In this document: in pieces, positions 17,224 to 26,066 of the stretch
How positions within the stretch are numbered: the stretch's first letter is position 1
Layout of the letters: every line of letters begins with the position of its first letter
Origin: Deltaproteobacteria bacterium
GTDB lineage: Bacteria; Desulfobacterota; Dissulfuribacteria; Dissulfuribacterales; QOAL01
Direction: 5' to 3'
DNA length: 50,692 nucleotides
Assembly: GCA_027067775.1 (NCBI GenBank)
Contig: JAMOVK010000042.1
Location: 1-50,692, forward strand
Notes under the pieces: generated by a model
Told to the model about the DNA's origin: nothing
Seen by the model: only the letters and a program-made list of their open reading frames with translations
The model's database searches: none
Program-made: the position numbers and the translations under genes

Positions 17224-18902
17224 CTGGGAACAGGCCACTGTTTTGGGCATTTTTATTCTTTTTGGCATGTTTTTTCACGGCCTCTTTCTACCTTGCCAGC
17301 CACCGTTCCCTCTGTGAAACCCTCGAGGCAGAGTCAGCCCTGATTGCAAAGGCCTTTTATGAAGGCAGGGCGCATCTTATCAATCAGTTGAACGGCAAGG
17401 AGGACCTTGACAAACCGCCTGGTTTTTACTGGCTGATCAGTGGCCTTTACCGTGTAAGCCCAAGCTGGGAGGTGGCGGCTCGTTTACCTTCCATTGGTTC
17501 TTTGGTCCTGTTTTTCTTTCTTTTTTGGAAGCTTTCGCAGTATCTCAGGCTAGACAAAGGGTTTCTGGCCCTTTGGTGCCTTGTCTTTGTCTTTTGTCCC
17601 AAAATTTTCTGGATGTCACAGATAGCCAGAATGGATCTGCTATTTTCTTCTTTATGTTTCCTATCTATCTATTTTTTCATAAGAATTGTTTCGTCTGTTG
17701 GAAAAGATGCCGAAGTAGATCCAGGCAAGCTAAACAAAAACTTTCTTACTGCTTTTTTTCTTACTGCCGGCCTGTCGGTCATGGTAAAGGGTCCCGTTGG
17801 GGCCGTTTTGATATTTGGAACCGTTGGCATCTTTTTAATCGTCAGCAAAAGGTTTTACCTTATAAGGGAAATTTTTCTATCCCCCTATATGCTGGTTTTT
17901 TTGGCAGTATGCCTTCCTTGGTATGTATATGTTATCCTTAAGACGGATTTCAGGTTCTTTTACCGCTTTATCCTGGAAGAAAATCTTTCTCGTTTTTCTT
18001 CTTTGCTGCCAGGTGGCTCATTCAAGGAGTTTAATCACTCTCCGCCCACAAGATATCTGGTGTATCTGCTAACAGGCTTCTTCCCGTGGTCTTTAATGGT
18101 TCCGCTTTGGTGTTATACAACTGTAAAAGGCTGGCGTAGTATCCGTCCTGAAATAAAAGTCCTGTTTGTTTACTTCTGGTTTGTTTTAGTCTTTTTTTCC
18201 CTGGCGACCTCAAAAAGAAGCGACTACATACTTCCCTTGTATCCGGCTGCATCGTTTTTATGTGCAAATTTTTTAATGGCCCCACAGAATAAAGGACTTT
18301 TCACCTATGCTCTCAAGGGCATCTCATGCCTTCTTGTTACCCTTTTTCTCTGCCTTTTCTTGACTGGAGTATATATACACTTTCTAGATTACAGTCTTTT
18401 GCTTTCTGTTATGAAGGCTCAAGAGGATGTTGCTGCTTTCATTTTGTCGACTCTAACCAGTCAGTATTTACTTTTTCTTTTACTTTTTTTTATTTTTCTT
18501 GGTCCGATATTGATCAACAGGACCAGGGGCAAGCAGCTTCTCCCTTTTTTTATGGCAGCAGCAGCTTCTTTCTTTCTGGTTACGGGTATGTTTACTCTGC
18601 CTGCAATCTATAAGGGCAAGGATGTGCGTCCCTTCTGCAAAAAGGTGATCAGGATTGTCGGCTCCAGTCCATTGTATTATGCAGGTTTTTGGGATGAGGA
18701 ATGCACCTTTTATCTGGATAGAACTATTAATAAGCTGGATATGGACAAGGTTAACAGCATTATGAACAATTCCTCAAAAAAAGTTTTTTTTATTGTGGAT
18801 AAAAAGCGTCTTAAACTTATGAAGAAAAAAGGGATTCGGTTTTCCATTATCTTCAAGGACAATTCTTTGGTGCTTAGACCCTTATTTCTTGTATCGAGAT
18901 AA
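17220..18902 (+). CDS. GT83-family membrane glycosyltransferase (ArnT-like)
   Basis: This 560-residue, very hydrophobic protein has about a dozen predicted membrane helices. The first periplasmic loop carries EAESALIAKAFYEG, followed by LDKPPGFYWL, the pattern of the ArnT/PMT glycosyltransferases that take sugars from polyprenyl-phosphate donors. Later FFPWSLMVPLW and SKRSDYILPLYPA also fit. ArnT itself adds aminoarabinose to lipid A, but acceptor and sugar here are unknown. It overlaps cobD by 4 bases although the function seems unrelated to cobalamin. The C-terminal soluble domain (about 460-560) is basic. Confidence 0.85.
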   Translation: MTGNRPLFWAFLFFLACFFTASFYLASHRSLCETLEAESALIAKAFYEGRAHLINQLNGKEDLDKPPGFYWLISGLYRVSPSWEVAARLPSIGSLVLFFFLFWKLSQYLRLDKGFLALWCLVFVFCPKIFWMSQIARMDLLFSSLCFLSIYFFIRIVSSVGKDAEVDPGKLNKNFLTAFFLTAGLSVMVKGPVGAVLIFGTVGIFLIVSKRFYLIREIFLSPYMLVFLAVCLPWYVYVILKTDFRFFYRFILEENLSRFSSLLPGGSFKEFNHSPPTRYLVYLLTGFFPWSLMVPLWCYTTVKGWRSIRPEIKVLFVYFWFVLVFFSLATSKRSDYILPLYPAASFLCANFLMAPQNKGLFTYALKGISCLLVTLFLCLFLTGVYIHFLDYSLLLSVMKAQEDVAAFILSTLTSQYLLFLLLFFIFLGPILINRTRGKQLLPFFMAAAASFFLVTGMFTLPAIYKGKDVRPFCKKVIRIVGSSPLYYAGFWDEECTFYLDRTINKLDMDKVNSIMNNSSKKVFFIVDKKRLKLMKKKGIRFSIIFKDNSLVLRPLFLVSR

Positions 18903-19000
18903 AATACTGCTCAAAATTCTTGTAAATCGCTCTTCTCTGTTCATCTTTCCCCTTATATTGCCGATAAAAAGAAAAAAATGTTTTACCTTCAAAAGGCCTT

Positions 19001-19876
19001 ATGGAAAGTCAACTATGTAAGAGTGATATTGCGCAGAAGGTTCATGAGATAAGATATTTTCCTGTGCCAAACAGTATTGTATTGAGTCTTTTTCGCACTA
19101 TCACCCAGAAAAACTGCACCTTTGATGAAATAAGCACGATAGTTGAGCCAGATGCATCGTTGTGTGCTCAGTTGCTCAGGGTGGCCAACAGTGCCTACTT
19201 CGGTTTCAGGGGCAAGGTGAATACCATTGAGAAGGCGGTCATGCTTATTGGGGTGGATGAGGTAAGAAACCTCTCTCTTGCCATCTGTCTGGTGAATCAG
19301 TTCAGAAATGTAGTCTTGGCAAAAGGTTTTGATATTAAGCGTTTTTGGGTCCATAACCTGATGACAGCATCCTGTGCCCAAGAGATATGCAAGGACAAGC
19401 AGTTTTTGGATAAAAACGAGCTTTATCTCATGGGGCTTTTGCATGATATTGGACGCCTTGCAATGGCTCAGTTGATGCCAGACGAGTTCAATTATATCGA
19501 AGTAAAAGCCAGAAGACTCGGCGTACATCCCTGGGCTGTGGAACAAAAACTTGGCATGACTCATACAGAGGTTGGGTACCTGCTTGCAAGCAGGTGGGGT
19601 CTTTCTGATCAGATGGCACAGGTGTTGGAGTTCCATCACAGTCCCATGTTGTCCAAAGGCTTTTCACGGGAATGCGCTGTAGTTGCTGTTGCTGCTCATA
19701 TTGCAAAAATGGTGGAAGCATCAAGCGGTGTGGGCCCAGAGCCTGTCTTACCTGATACAAAGGTCTTTCTTCTTGCAGGTATTGAGCTTAATCAAATGGA
19801 TCTTTTTTATGAAAAGGCGATGAATCTGAAGGATGAGATAGATAACCTTGCGAACATAATAGTAGGGCAGTCCTGA
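19001..19876 (+). CDS. HDOD domain protein
   Basis: This 291-residue protein is built almost wholly of one HDOD domain (about 10-215). The characteristic start IRYFPVPNSIVLSLFRTI, the LLRVANSAYFG helix, AVMLIGVDEVRNLSLAI and the pseudo-HD motif LLHDIGRLAM are present. HDOD proteins are regulatory relatives of HD phosphohydrolases and generally lack catalytic activity. It ends one base before the hybrid kinase gene, so the two are one operon and probably one pathway. The ATG lacks a strong SD. Confidence 0.9.
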   Translation: MESQLCKSDIAQKVHEIRYFPVPNSIVLSLFRTITQKNCTFDEISTIVEPDASLCAQLLRVANSAYFGFRGKVNTIEKAVMLIGVDEVRNLSLAICLVNQFRNVVLAKGFDIKRFWVHNLMTASCAQEICKDKQFLDKNELYLMGLLHDIGRLAMAQLMPDEFNYIEVKARRLGVHPWAVEQKLGMTHTEVGYLLASRWGLSDQMAQVLEFHHSPMLSKGFSRECAVVAVAAHIAKMVEASSGVGPEPVLPDTKVFLLAGIELNQMDLFYEKAMNLKDEIDNLANIIVGQS

Positions 19877-19877
19877 A

Positions 19878-22046
19878 ATGTCTGATTTTCACAGTTATCA
19901 AGAACCAATCAATATGGATGAAATTAAGGATAGCATCCTTGATATGGACCAGGACAGGCTCGTTCACATGCGTGCTCTTGGAATTGTGCTTCGACTCATG
20001 GAGGTTCCTTCCAAGATTGCAAACAAAGAAGAACTCTACTCCCAGATTGTAAAGATAGTGGCTGAAGAGATAGGTTGTGAAAATGTCTCTCTTCTCATTT
20101 ATAAGCCAGAAAAGGAGATACTGGAACTTGCAGCAGCCATTGGAATCAGCCAGTTGGTGGATGAAGATACCAAAGAGCTTGATAGGAAGTTCAATAAGGG
20201 ACTCTTTTTTAAAAAAGGAAAGAGCATTGCCTGGGAAGTCTTTGATTCCCAGCAGCCTGTATTTATAAGCGACAGTTCCGAAATGGAGATTCCTCTAGTA
20301 GAAAATGCCAAGCAGGTTCCCAGATCCTTGGCCTGTCTGCCAATCTCTTCCAAGGGTATTTTAAACCTGAGCTCTTCAAGGGCAATGGAGTTTACAAACA
20401 GCCTTAAGAGGAATCTTATTATAATTGCTCAGGTTATAGCTCATCTGATCCAGGGTTATAGAGAGAAAGACGTACTGGCAGAAGGGCATTTTTACATCCA
20501 AAATATTGTCGAAAGTAACAACAGGACCAAGGAAGAGGCTTTTCAGGATGGTATGCCAGTGGATTATCTTATGGCTGCCATGGAAAATGCCCCACAGGGG
20601 ATATGTCTTTTGTCATCAGATGGTGGCTTCATACATGCCAACAAGTCTTTATGTGAATTGTTTCAGTGTGACAATGACTTTCTCAAAGAAAAGGGGCTTG
20701 GCCGTTATTTTATGGATGCCTCGGTTTTTCTTGAATTTACTAAAACCGTAAAGGGAGACGTCTTTAAAAAGATATCCCAGGTGCGCCTCATCAGACCAGA
20801 CGGTACAACATTTCTGGCTGATTTTTTTTATCATCCCGTAAAATCAAAAAAAGGTCATAAAATAGGCGGCATAGTCTTTATCCATGACCTGTCAGATCAC
20901 CTTCATGACTCTGAGCAACGGATAAGGGAGGAAAAGCTGAGGGCGCTTGGTTCCATGGCAGCAGGCATTGCCCATGACTTCAACAACCTTCTCATGGCTA
21001 TACTTGGCAATGTGGAACTGTTGCAGATGGAGCTTCAGGGAACAAAACATGAACAGCGTCTCAAAAACATTGAAAAGTGTGTAAACGATGGCGCCCAGAC
21101 CATTAAGAGAATCCAGGCCTTTGTAAAGGGTCATTCCGGTAAACATGTACCGGCTGAAAAGTCTATCGAAACCGCTGTAATTATAGAGGAGGCGGTCCAG
21201 TTTACCAGGCCTCTTTGGAAGGACGAATGTGAAAAAAGAGGAATTTATATCAGTGTAGAAACCCATCTTGACAGGAAACTTACTGCCAACATGGCTGCCT
21301 ATGAGTTGAGAGAGGTATTGATTAACCTCATTATAAATGCCATAGACGCTATGCCTGCAGGGGGCAAGATCATTATCAAATCTTACAAGAAGGACGAGCA
21401 TGCCATAATTGAGGTTAGGGATACTGGTACCGGCATGGATGAGGACGTACTTCCCCACATCTTTGATCCATATTTCTCTACCAAGCAGAGCGGAAGTTCC
21501 GGACTTGGCCTGAGTATAGTCTATGGTCTGATCTCAAATGTGGGAGGTAAGATTGATGTTGAATCTCAGAAAGGCTGTGGCAGTACGTTCATAATCTCTC
21601 TTCCACGTTCCCACGCCAGGAAAAAGGAGAGCAAGAATCAAGATTGTCATGAGCGGGTTGGAAATCAAAAACTCAGGATCATGGCGATAGACGACGAACC
21701 GCAGATAGTCGAGCTTATAGGTCTGATGCTTGGAAGCCTTGGTCATCATGTCACAAGTTTCGCAGATCCAAAGGAGGCCCTTGCCAAGATCAAAGAGGAG
21801 CATTTTGATTTGGTACTTACAGATTTGGGAATGCCTGGGATTAGTGGCTGGGAGATAGCTTCGGCAATTCGTTCGTTATCCCCAAAGACTTTTGTTGTCA
21901 TGATGACAGGATGGGGTGCATCTTTCAAGGAAGAAGATCTCAAAGACAAGGGAATAGATGCCTTGCTGACAAAACCATTCAGATTAAACGATATTTTAGA
22001 GGTGATTTCCAGACTATTTAACAAGTGCTTTAGGCAGTCTAAATAG
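19878..22046 (+). CDS. Hybrid sensor histidine kinase (GAF-PAS-HisKA-HATPase-REC)
   Basis: This 722-residue kinase has no membrane segment. Domains in order: GAF (about 25-190), PAS (about 225-340), HisKA with the phospho-accepting His in AAGIAHDFNNLL (about 365), HATPase_c with LINLIINAIDAMP (N box), DTGTGMDED (G1) and SSGLGLSIVYG (G2), and a C-terminal receiver (about 600-720) with MAIDDEP, the phospho-Asp in LTDLGMPG (about 649) and the KPF lysine motif. The HDFNN type of His box is common in deltaproteobacteria. Signals are likely cytoplasmic small molecules or redox state. It is cotranscribed with the HDOD gene, a likely output or regulator. No DNA-binding output is encoded next to it. 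Confidence 0.95.
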   Translation: MSDFHSYQEPINMDEIKDSILDMDQDRLVHMRALGIVLRLMEVPSKIANKEELYSQIVKIVAEEIGCENVSLLIYKPEKEILELAAAIGISQLVDEDTKELDRKFNKGLFFKKGKSIAWEVFDSQQPVFISDSSEMEIPLVENAKQVPRSLACLPISSKGILNLSSSRAMEFTNSLKRNLIIIAQVIAHLIQGYREKDVLAEGHFYIQNIVESNNRTKEEAFQDGMPVDYLMAAMENAPQGICLLSSDGGFIHANKSLCELFQCDNDFLKEKGLGRYFMDASVFLEFTKTVKGDVFKKISQVRLIRPDGTTFLADFFYHPVKSKKGHKIGGIVFIHDLSDHLHDSEQRIREEKLRALGSMAAGIAHDFNNLLMAILGNVELLQMELQGTKHEQRLKNIEKCVNDGAQTIKRIQAFVKGHSGKHVPAEKSIETAVIIEEAVQFTRPLWKDECEKRGIYISVETHLDRKLTANMAAYELREVLINLIINAIDAMPAGGKIIIKSYKKDEHAIIEVRDTGTGMDEDVLPHIFDPYFSTKQSGSSGLGLSIVYGLISNVGGKIDVESQKGCGSTFIISLPRSHARKKESKNQDCHERVGNQKLRIMAIDDEPQIVELIGLMLGSLGHHVTSFADPKEALAKIKEEHFDLVLTDLGMPGISGWEIASAIRSLSPKTFVVMMTGWGASFKEEDLKDKGIDALLTKPFRLNDILEVISRLFNKCFRQSK

Positions 22047-22088
22047 TATCTAAAAGCTTTCCCTAAGTTCTCATCAACAAGAGCCGCC

Positions 22089-22577
22089 CTATTTTTTTTC
22101 TTCCTCCTTGGCTTCCTTGGTGCCGTTTTCCAGATTTTGCCAAAGCTGGAATAATAGATCCTTTAGCTGGGCAATTTCAGCTTCGCTTAGGCCTTTTACC
22201 GCTATGTTATGTACTTCGCTCCCCTTTTGCAGAAGCACTTCCTGGAGTTCGCGTCCTTTGGGTGTGAGAAATATATGAAATGCCCTTCTGTCAGAGGGAA
22301 CCCTGCGCCTTTCTATTAATCCAGCCTCTTCCAGCCTGTCCAATGTCCTGACAAGGGTGGGGCTTTCTATATAGAGACGGTGGGCCAATTGGGTCTGTGT
22401 TAGGCCTTCTTCTTCAAAAAGCTTAGTTAATACACAGAACTGCGCACCGGTAAGGTTAAAGTTTTCTAGCTTATAATCTAGCAGCTTTAAAAATGCCTTT
22501 ACAAGGCGATTGGCAATAAATCCAAGACAGTTATCCACGCTGAACGAGAACTGTGACACCTCTTTTTTCTTATCCAT
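22089..22577 (-). CDS. MarR-family transcriptional regulator
   Basis: This 162-residue winged-helix repressor-type protein has the recognition helix region LTQTQLAHRLYIESPTLVRT and the wing LIERRRVPSDRRAFHIFLT, both typical of MarR. The dimerisation helices lie at both ends, with a charged KEAKEEEKK tail. SD AGGAGA is placed 5 bases before the ATG. The gene begins 9 bases after the cmk stop and is probably cotranscribed with cmk. Ligand and targets are unknown; no transporter or drug-efflux gene is adjacent. Confidence 0.92.
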   Translation of the reverse strand: MDKKKEVSQFSFSVDNCLGFIANRLVKAFLKLLDYKLENFNLTGAQFCVLTKLFEEEGLTQTQLAHRLYIESPTLVRTLDRLEEAGLIERRRVPSDRRAFHIFLTPKGRELQEVLLQKGSEVHNIAVKGLSEAEIAQLKDLLFQLWQNLENGTKEAKEEEKK

Positions 22578-22586
22578 CTCTTTCTC

Positions 22587-23267
22587 CTATCTAGTTGCAA
22601 GTTTTATTATCTCCTCTACTACCTCATCGGCAGTCATGTTACTTGAATCAATAATTTTGGCATCTTTAGCCGGTCGAAGGGGAGCAATGGGTCTTTCAAT
22701 GTCTGCTTTATCACGTTTTTTGATTTGTTGCAATATAATATCAAATGAAATTATGTTATCTTGCTTTGCAAGCTGTCTCTGTCGCCTTCTGGCCCTTTCT
22801 TCAGGTGAGGCCGTAAGAAATATCTTCAAATCGGCATCAGGAAATACCACCGTACCCATATCCCGTCCTTCGGCAACAGTGTCTGAACCCGAGGCAATCT
22901 TTTTCTGAATAAGCGAAAGCTTATCCCTAACAGCCTGTATTCTAGAGATCTGCGAGGCTGCTTTATCCATTTCCGGAGTTCTGATCTGCCTTGATACGTC
23001 CTTTGCATTAAGAAAGACACGCCCTTGATAAAATTCAATAACAAGGTCTTTCAGGGCGTCTGAGACCCTATCTTCATCATCCAGAGATATGTGGCACTCC
23101 TTCATAAACAGGGCACAGGCCCTGTACATTGCCCCTGTGTCCAGATACAAAAAATTAAGTCTTTTTGCCACCTTTTTACTAATGGTGCTTTTTCCAGCCC
23201 CGGCCGGTCCATCTATAGTAATAATCAACTTACGACTTCCCCCATTGGCAAAAATCCAGCGGTGCAA
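22587..23267 (-). CDS. cmk: Cytidylate kinase
   Basis: This 226-residue P-loop kinase phosphorylates CMP and dCMP with ATP. Motifs: IDGPAGAGKSTISK (Walker A), YLDTGAMYRA (CMP-binding), VAEGRDMGTVVFPDADLKIF, and the LID segment RARRRQRQL. The chosen start is TTG at 23267, which has AAGGAG 7 bases upstream and adds about 13 residues before the usual N terminus. A second TTG at KLIITIDG is a possible start. MarR follows after 9 bases. Confidence 0.94.
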   Translation of the reverse strand: MHRWIFANGGSRKLIITIDGPAGAGKSTISKKVAKRLNFLYLDTGAMYRACALFMKECHISLDDEDRVSDALKDLVIEFYQGRVFLNAKDVSRQIRTPEMDKAASQISRIQAVRDKLSLIQKKIASGSDTVAEGRDMGTVVFPDADLKIFLTASPEERARRRQRQLAKQDNIISFDIILQQIKKRDKADIERPIAPLRPAKDAKIIDSSNMTADEVVEEIIKLATR

Positions 23268-23406
23268 GAATATACTCCTTTTTTAACAAGACTCAAGATA
23301 AAAAGGTTAATAATTTAACTTAAAATGTATCAACAGGAAAAAATTGAAAAAACTTAAAAGAATTGTCTAGCCAAGAAAATCTGTGGAGAATTTGAGGGAA
23401 TATCAC

Positions 23407-23437
23407 GGCGATATGGCGATTTTGGAGCCATATCGCC
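23407..23437. repeat. Perfect 11-bp inverted repeat (hairpin) between flavodoxin and cmk genes
   Basis: GGCGATATGGC (23407-23417) and GCCATATCGCC (23427-23437) are exact reverse complements around a 9-base spacer. The repeat lies about 20 bases beyond the flavodoxin stop (minus strand) and about 140 bases upstream of cmk. No T-run follows in either direction, so it is not a classical terminator. It could be an mRNA 3'-end structure for the flavodoxin transcript or a dyad operator for cmk-marR. Confidence 0.6.
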
Positions 23438-23455
23438 TGCTATTTGTAAGAATTG

Positions 23456-23944
23456 TTATAATGGTAGGTCAAGGCTGTTCAGTAGTTTTATAAGTCTGTC
23501 TATGTCTTCATCATTAGGATGACCCTTGGCCATCTCCGCGTCCTTGACCCATTCTGGTACAGGTTCCTTTTGGCGTGCTTCCTCCAAAATCTGTTCAGGG
23601 ACTTCTCCCAGACAGTCGAAAACTCCAACTATCTTTGCTCTTTTTGCTAGTTTTTTGGCTTTGTTGATGGCATTTTTAACTGTTTCGGATTCTGGCTTAG
23701 ATGCATGGGTGGCAAAGAGAAACAGCTCCTTTTCATCAATAAACTTTTTCAAATACTCCTGAGCAGCCATGTCAGGTTCGCCGTCCTCTATTCTGAAGCC
23801 AACAGCCACAAAGGTGTAGTCATTTGGGTCTGGGGCCTGATCTATTGGATAGATCTCTTTTTCTCCGGGAAGATAATCATAGATTGCCTGTGCAAGTTTT
23901 TTTGTATTACCTGTTTTTGATGAATAAACCACTAAATTTTTCAT
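23456..23944 (-). CDS. Flavodoxin-family protein
   Basis: This short-chain, flavodoxin-fold protein of 162 residues probably binds FMN. The N-terminal phosphate-binding loop YSSKTGNTKKLAQAI is classic; FVAVGFRIEDGEPD and LFLFATHASKPES correspond to the later flavin-contacting loops. It would act as a low-potential electron carrier or a small flavin reductase in the cytoplasm. The longest frame starts 4 codons upstream, but the ATG at 23944 has GGAGG at ideal spacing. It is transcribed towards the 23407-23437 hairpin and is apparently monocistronic. Confidence 0.88.
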   Translation of the reverse strand: MKNLVVYSSKTGNTKKLAQAIYDYLPGEKEIYPIDQAPDPNDYTFVAVGFRIEDGEPDMAAQEYLKKFIDEKELFLFATHASKPESETVKNAINKAKKLAKRAKIVGVFDCLGEVPEQILEEARQKEPVPEWVKDAEMAKGHPNDEDIDRLIKLLNSLDLPL

Positions 23945-24174
23945 GGTTGCCTCCAAATTTTTTATATTCTTGGGTCTGTCTTGTGAGATGTTGTCTTATA
24001 GATTTGTCCCATCCTTTATTAAAATAGGTATAGAAACAACAGATTCAATAAGGAGGAACGAATCAACCGCCTTTCACAGTGTGATGCTTCTTGAAATGCG
24101 CTCTTTTGTTGAAAATAGTTTGTCCATGACTTAATGTCTTTTTAAATGATGGATGTGTAAATCCGGAGGCACTG

Positions 24175-24786
24175 GTGAATCTAGAACAGTTTTGGAGCAG
24201 CCCAGAATATATCTTCTATGCGGTAGTTTGTGTTTGTCTGGTTGTAGTTAGCATCTGTTTTGTCATGCTGGTTGCGGCTGTTCGTACCACTTTAAAGAAA
24301 GTGGACCGGAGTTTGACCCTTGTAGACAAGCGTATTCACCAGCTCGAACCTATATTGGATGGGGCTGCAAGAATAGAAGACAATTTGAACGAGATAATGC
24401 GCGAAGGACAGGTATATCTTGAGAGGCTACAGCATGAGGCAGGAAAGGTGATGGCCGAGATTACCGATACCCTTGGTCGTTTGAAATCGCTGGAGGAAAT
24501 TCTAGAGACCAGGCTCGAGCAGGACGTTCCTCCCATTCTTAATGAAACAAAACAGCTGGTTAATGGAATAAATGAAATAACCCATGATGTGCAGGAGAAG
24601 ATAAAGGCAGCAGATGAGCTCTTTCAGGCAGTAGATGAGGCTGGTCATACCGTGCGCATGGTAACTGGTATTATAAAAGGTGGCCTTACAGGCCTTGCAG
24701 TGCAGGTAGCCAGTCTAGCTGTTGGAATGAAGGCGTCGATAGAATATGTAACTGAAAATATACACAAAGGAGGTGATAATAAATGA
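24175..24786 (+). CDS. DUF948-like membrane-anchored coiled-coil protein
   Basis: This 203-residue protein starts with GTG (SD GGAGG at 24165-24169). One transmembrane helix (about 12-38, YAVVCVCLVVVSICFVMLV) is followed by a long coiled coil rich in heptads (about 40-165) and a weakly hydrophobic C-terminal segment. This layout matches the DUF948/YtxG-type proteins, usually encoded beside YtxH, as here (4-base overlap). The family is linked to envelope stress or general stress in Firmicutes; the role here is unknown. Confidence 0.75.
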   Translation: MNLEQFWSSPEYIFYAVVCVCLVVVSICFVMLVAAVRTTLKKVDRSLTLVDKRIHQLEPILDGAARIEDNLNEIMREGQVYLERLQHEAGKVMAEITDTLGRLKSLEEILETRLEQDVPPILNETKQLVNGINEITHDVQEKIKAADELFQAVDEAGHTVRMVTGIIKGGLTGLAVQVASLAVGMKASIEYVTENIHKGGDNK

Positions 24787-25130
24787 GCAACGGACGTTAT
24801 TCTGCAGGCGGTGTAGCCCTTGCATTTTTATTGGGCAGTGCTGTAGGTGCCGGGTTGGCCTTGTTGGTTGCTCCAAAGTCTGGTCCTGAGACAAGGGAAC
24901 TTTTGAAGGAGCAGGCAAACGTGGCCAAAGATGAGGCTCTTAAGGTGGCAGACGAAGTAAAAGAAAAGGCCTCAGAGCTCCTTGAAAAGAGCAAAGAGGT
25001 GGTGGAGGCAAAAAAGTCGGTTTTGGAATCCGCACTTGAAGCAGGCAAAGAGGCAATGGAACAAGAAAAAGAGAGGCTTCTTACCAAGATACACTTTGAG
25101 GATAAGAAACAAGGGGCAAATGAAGCCTAG
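24783..25130 (+). CDS. YtxH-domain protein
   Basis: This 115-residue protein has an N-terminal Gly-rich hydrophobic segment (about 8-29, ALAFLLGSAVGAGLALLVAP) with the YtxH signature APKSGPETRELL, followed by a highly charged Ala/Lys/Glu helix to the end. It is probably anchored in the inner membrane and partners the DUF948-like protein, whose stop overlaps this start (ATGA). SD AAAGGAGG. A terminator follows at 25160. Confidence 0.85.
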   Translation: MSNGRYSAGGVALAFLLGSAVGAGLALLVAPKSGPETRELLKEQANVAKDEALKVADEVKEKASELLEKSKEVVEAKKSVLESALEAGKEAMEQEKERLLTKIHFEDKKQGANEA

Positions 25131-25159
25131 GCGTTGTCAATATCTGGGTTAGTTCAAGT

Positions 25160-25209
25160 AAAAAACGAGTTGGGAGCCTGCCAGTCTGGCAAGGCCCCGA
25201 TCGTTTTTT
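25160..25209. terminator. Terminator between convergent ytxH and nadK genes
   Basis: A long imperfect hairpin has A-rich and T-rich outer arms (AAAAAACGA near 25160 against TCGTTTTTT near 25201) and an inner stem, GCCTTGCCAG-type pairing around TCT (25176-25194). The symmetric A-run and T-run allow it to work for both the ytxH transcript and the convergent nadK transcript. Confidence 0.75.
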
Positions 25210-25238
25210 AGGATTGATGAGTTTCAAGGATGTGTAAC

Positions 25239-26063
25239 TTATTGTAGAGGTATGGCACTTGTCCAGCCAAGTTTTTCTCGTAAGATGGTAAAGTAGTCTC
25301 TATGGGGAGACTTTATTAGCTTCAGATAACCTTTGTGTCTTGAGATACTGATCCTGTAGCCTTTATGTAGGGGCATTCCAACTTGTCCATCTATGTCAAG
25401 GCATACCTCCTCTTGGATCTGGTTAACCTCAACCGTGATAGTGGAAGAACCAGAAAGTATAAGCGGCCTTGCGCTTAGCGCAAAAGGGCATATGGGTGTA
25501 AGTACTATGACTTCAAGCCCTGGATGGATAATTGGGCCACCTGCAGAAAGGTTGTATCCTGTAGAACCGGTAGCGCTTGAAACAATGAGACCGTCTCCCC
25601 GATAAGTTGTAAGAAAGTTACCATCTGCCCAGGTATTTATACTTATGATTTTTGATAGAGCGCCTTTTGTGATCACTGCCTCATTTAATGCTGTATACTC
25701 TTTGACGACTTTGCCATCTTCATTGAATACCTGTACCCTTAGCACCATTCTTCTGTCTAGTTCAAAGTTACCTTTTACCAGACGTTCGAGGGCCTCGTTC
25801 ATCTCATCAGTATGTACTTCAGTAAGAAAGCCAAGTCCTCCTGCATTTATTCCCAGAAGGGGAAGCTGCTTTTCAAAGGCCTTTGCTGCTACATGGAGCA
25901 ATGTGCCGTCTCCCCCGACTACTATTACTGCCTGATCTCCAGGGGTGATGGAGCCTTGGGAGACTTTTACCTCATGTTTTTCGAGAAACTGCTTTACCTC
26001 TTGGGCAACCTGAGCAGCCCGCTCAGAATCCTGTTTTACAGTAAGATTTACACATTCGAGCAT
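25239..26063 (-). CDS. nadK: NAD kinase
   Basis: This 274-residue ATP-NAD kinase makes NADP. Signature motifs: VVGGDGTLLHVA (the GGDGT catalytic loop), LGINAGGLGFLTEV, and YRGDGLIVSSATGSTGYNLSA spread across the conserved NAD-binding region. The C-terminal beta domain contains SARPLIL and SISRHKG. The start is ATG at 26063, three bases after the stop of the M16 gene, so the two are one operon. Confidence 0.95.
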   Translation of the reverse strand: MLECVNLTVKQDSERAAQVAQEVKQFLEKHEVKVSQGSITPGDQAVIVVGGDGTLLHVAAKAFEKQLPLLGINAGGLGFLTEVHTDEMNEALERLVKGNFELDRRMVLRVQVFNEDGKVVKEYTALNEAVITKGALSKIISINTWADGNFLTTYRGDGLIVSSATGSTGYNLSAGGPIIHPGLEVIVLTPICPFALSARPLILSGSSTITVEVNQIQEEVCLDIDGQVGMPLHKGYRISISRHKGYLKLIKSPHRDYFTILREKLGWTSAIPLQ

Positions 26064-26066
26064 TTG

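Noticed and set aside
23943-24134. Short frame between flavodoxin and DUF948-like genes
   Set aside because: The start lies inside the flavodoxin SD region, it has no SD of its own and no protein-like motif.
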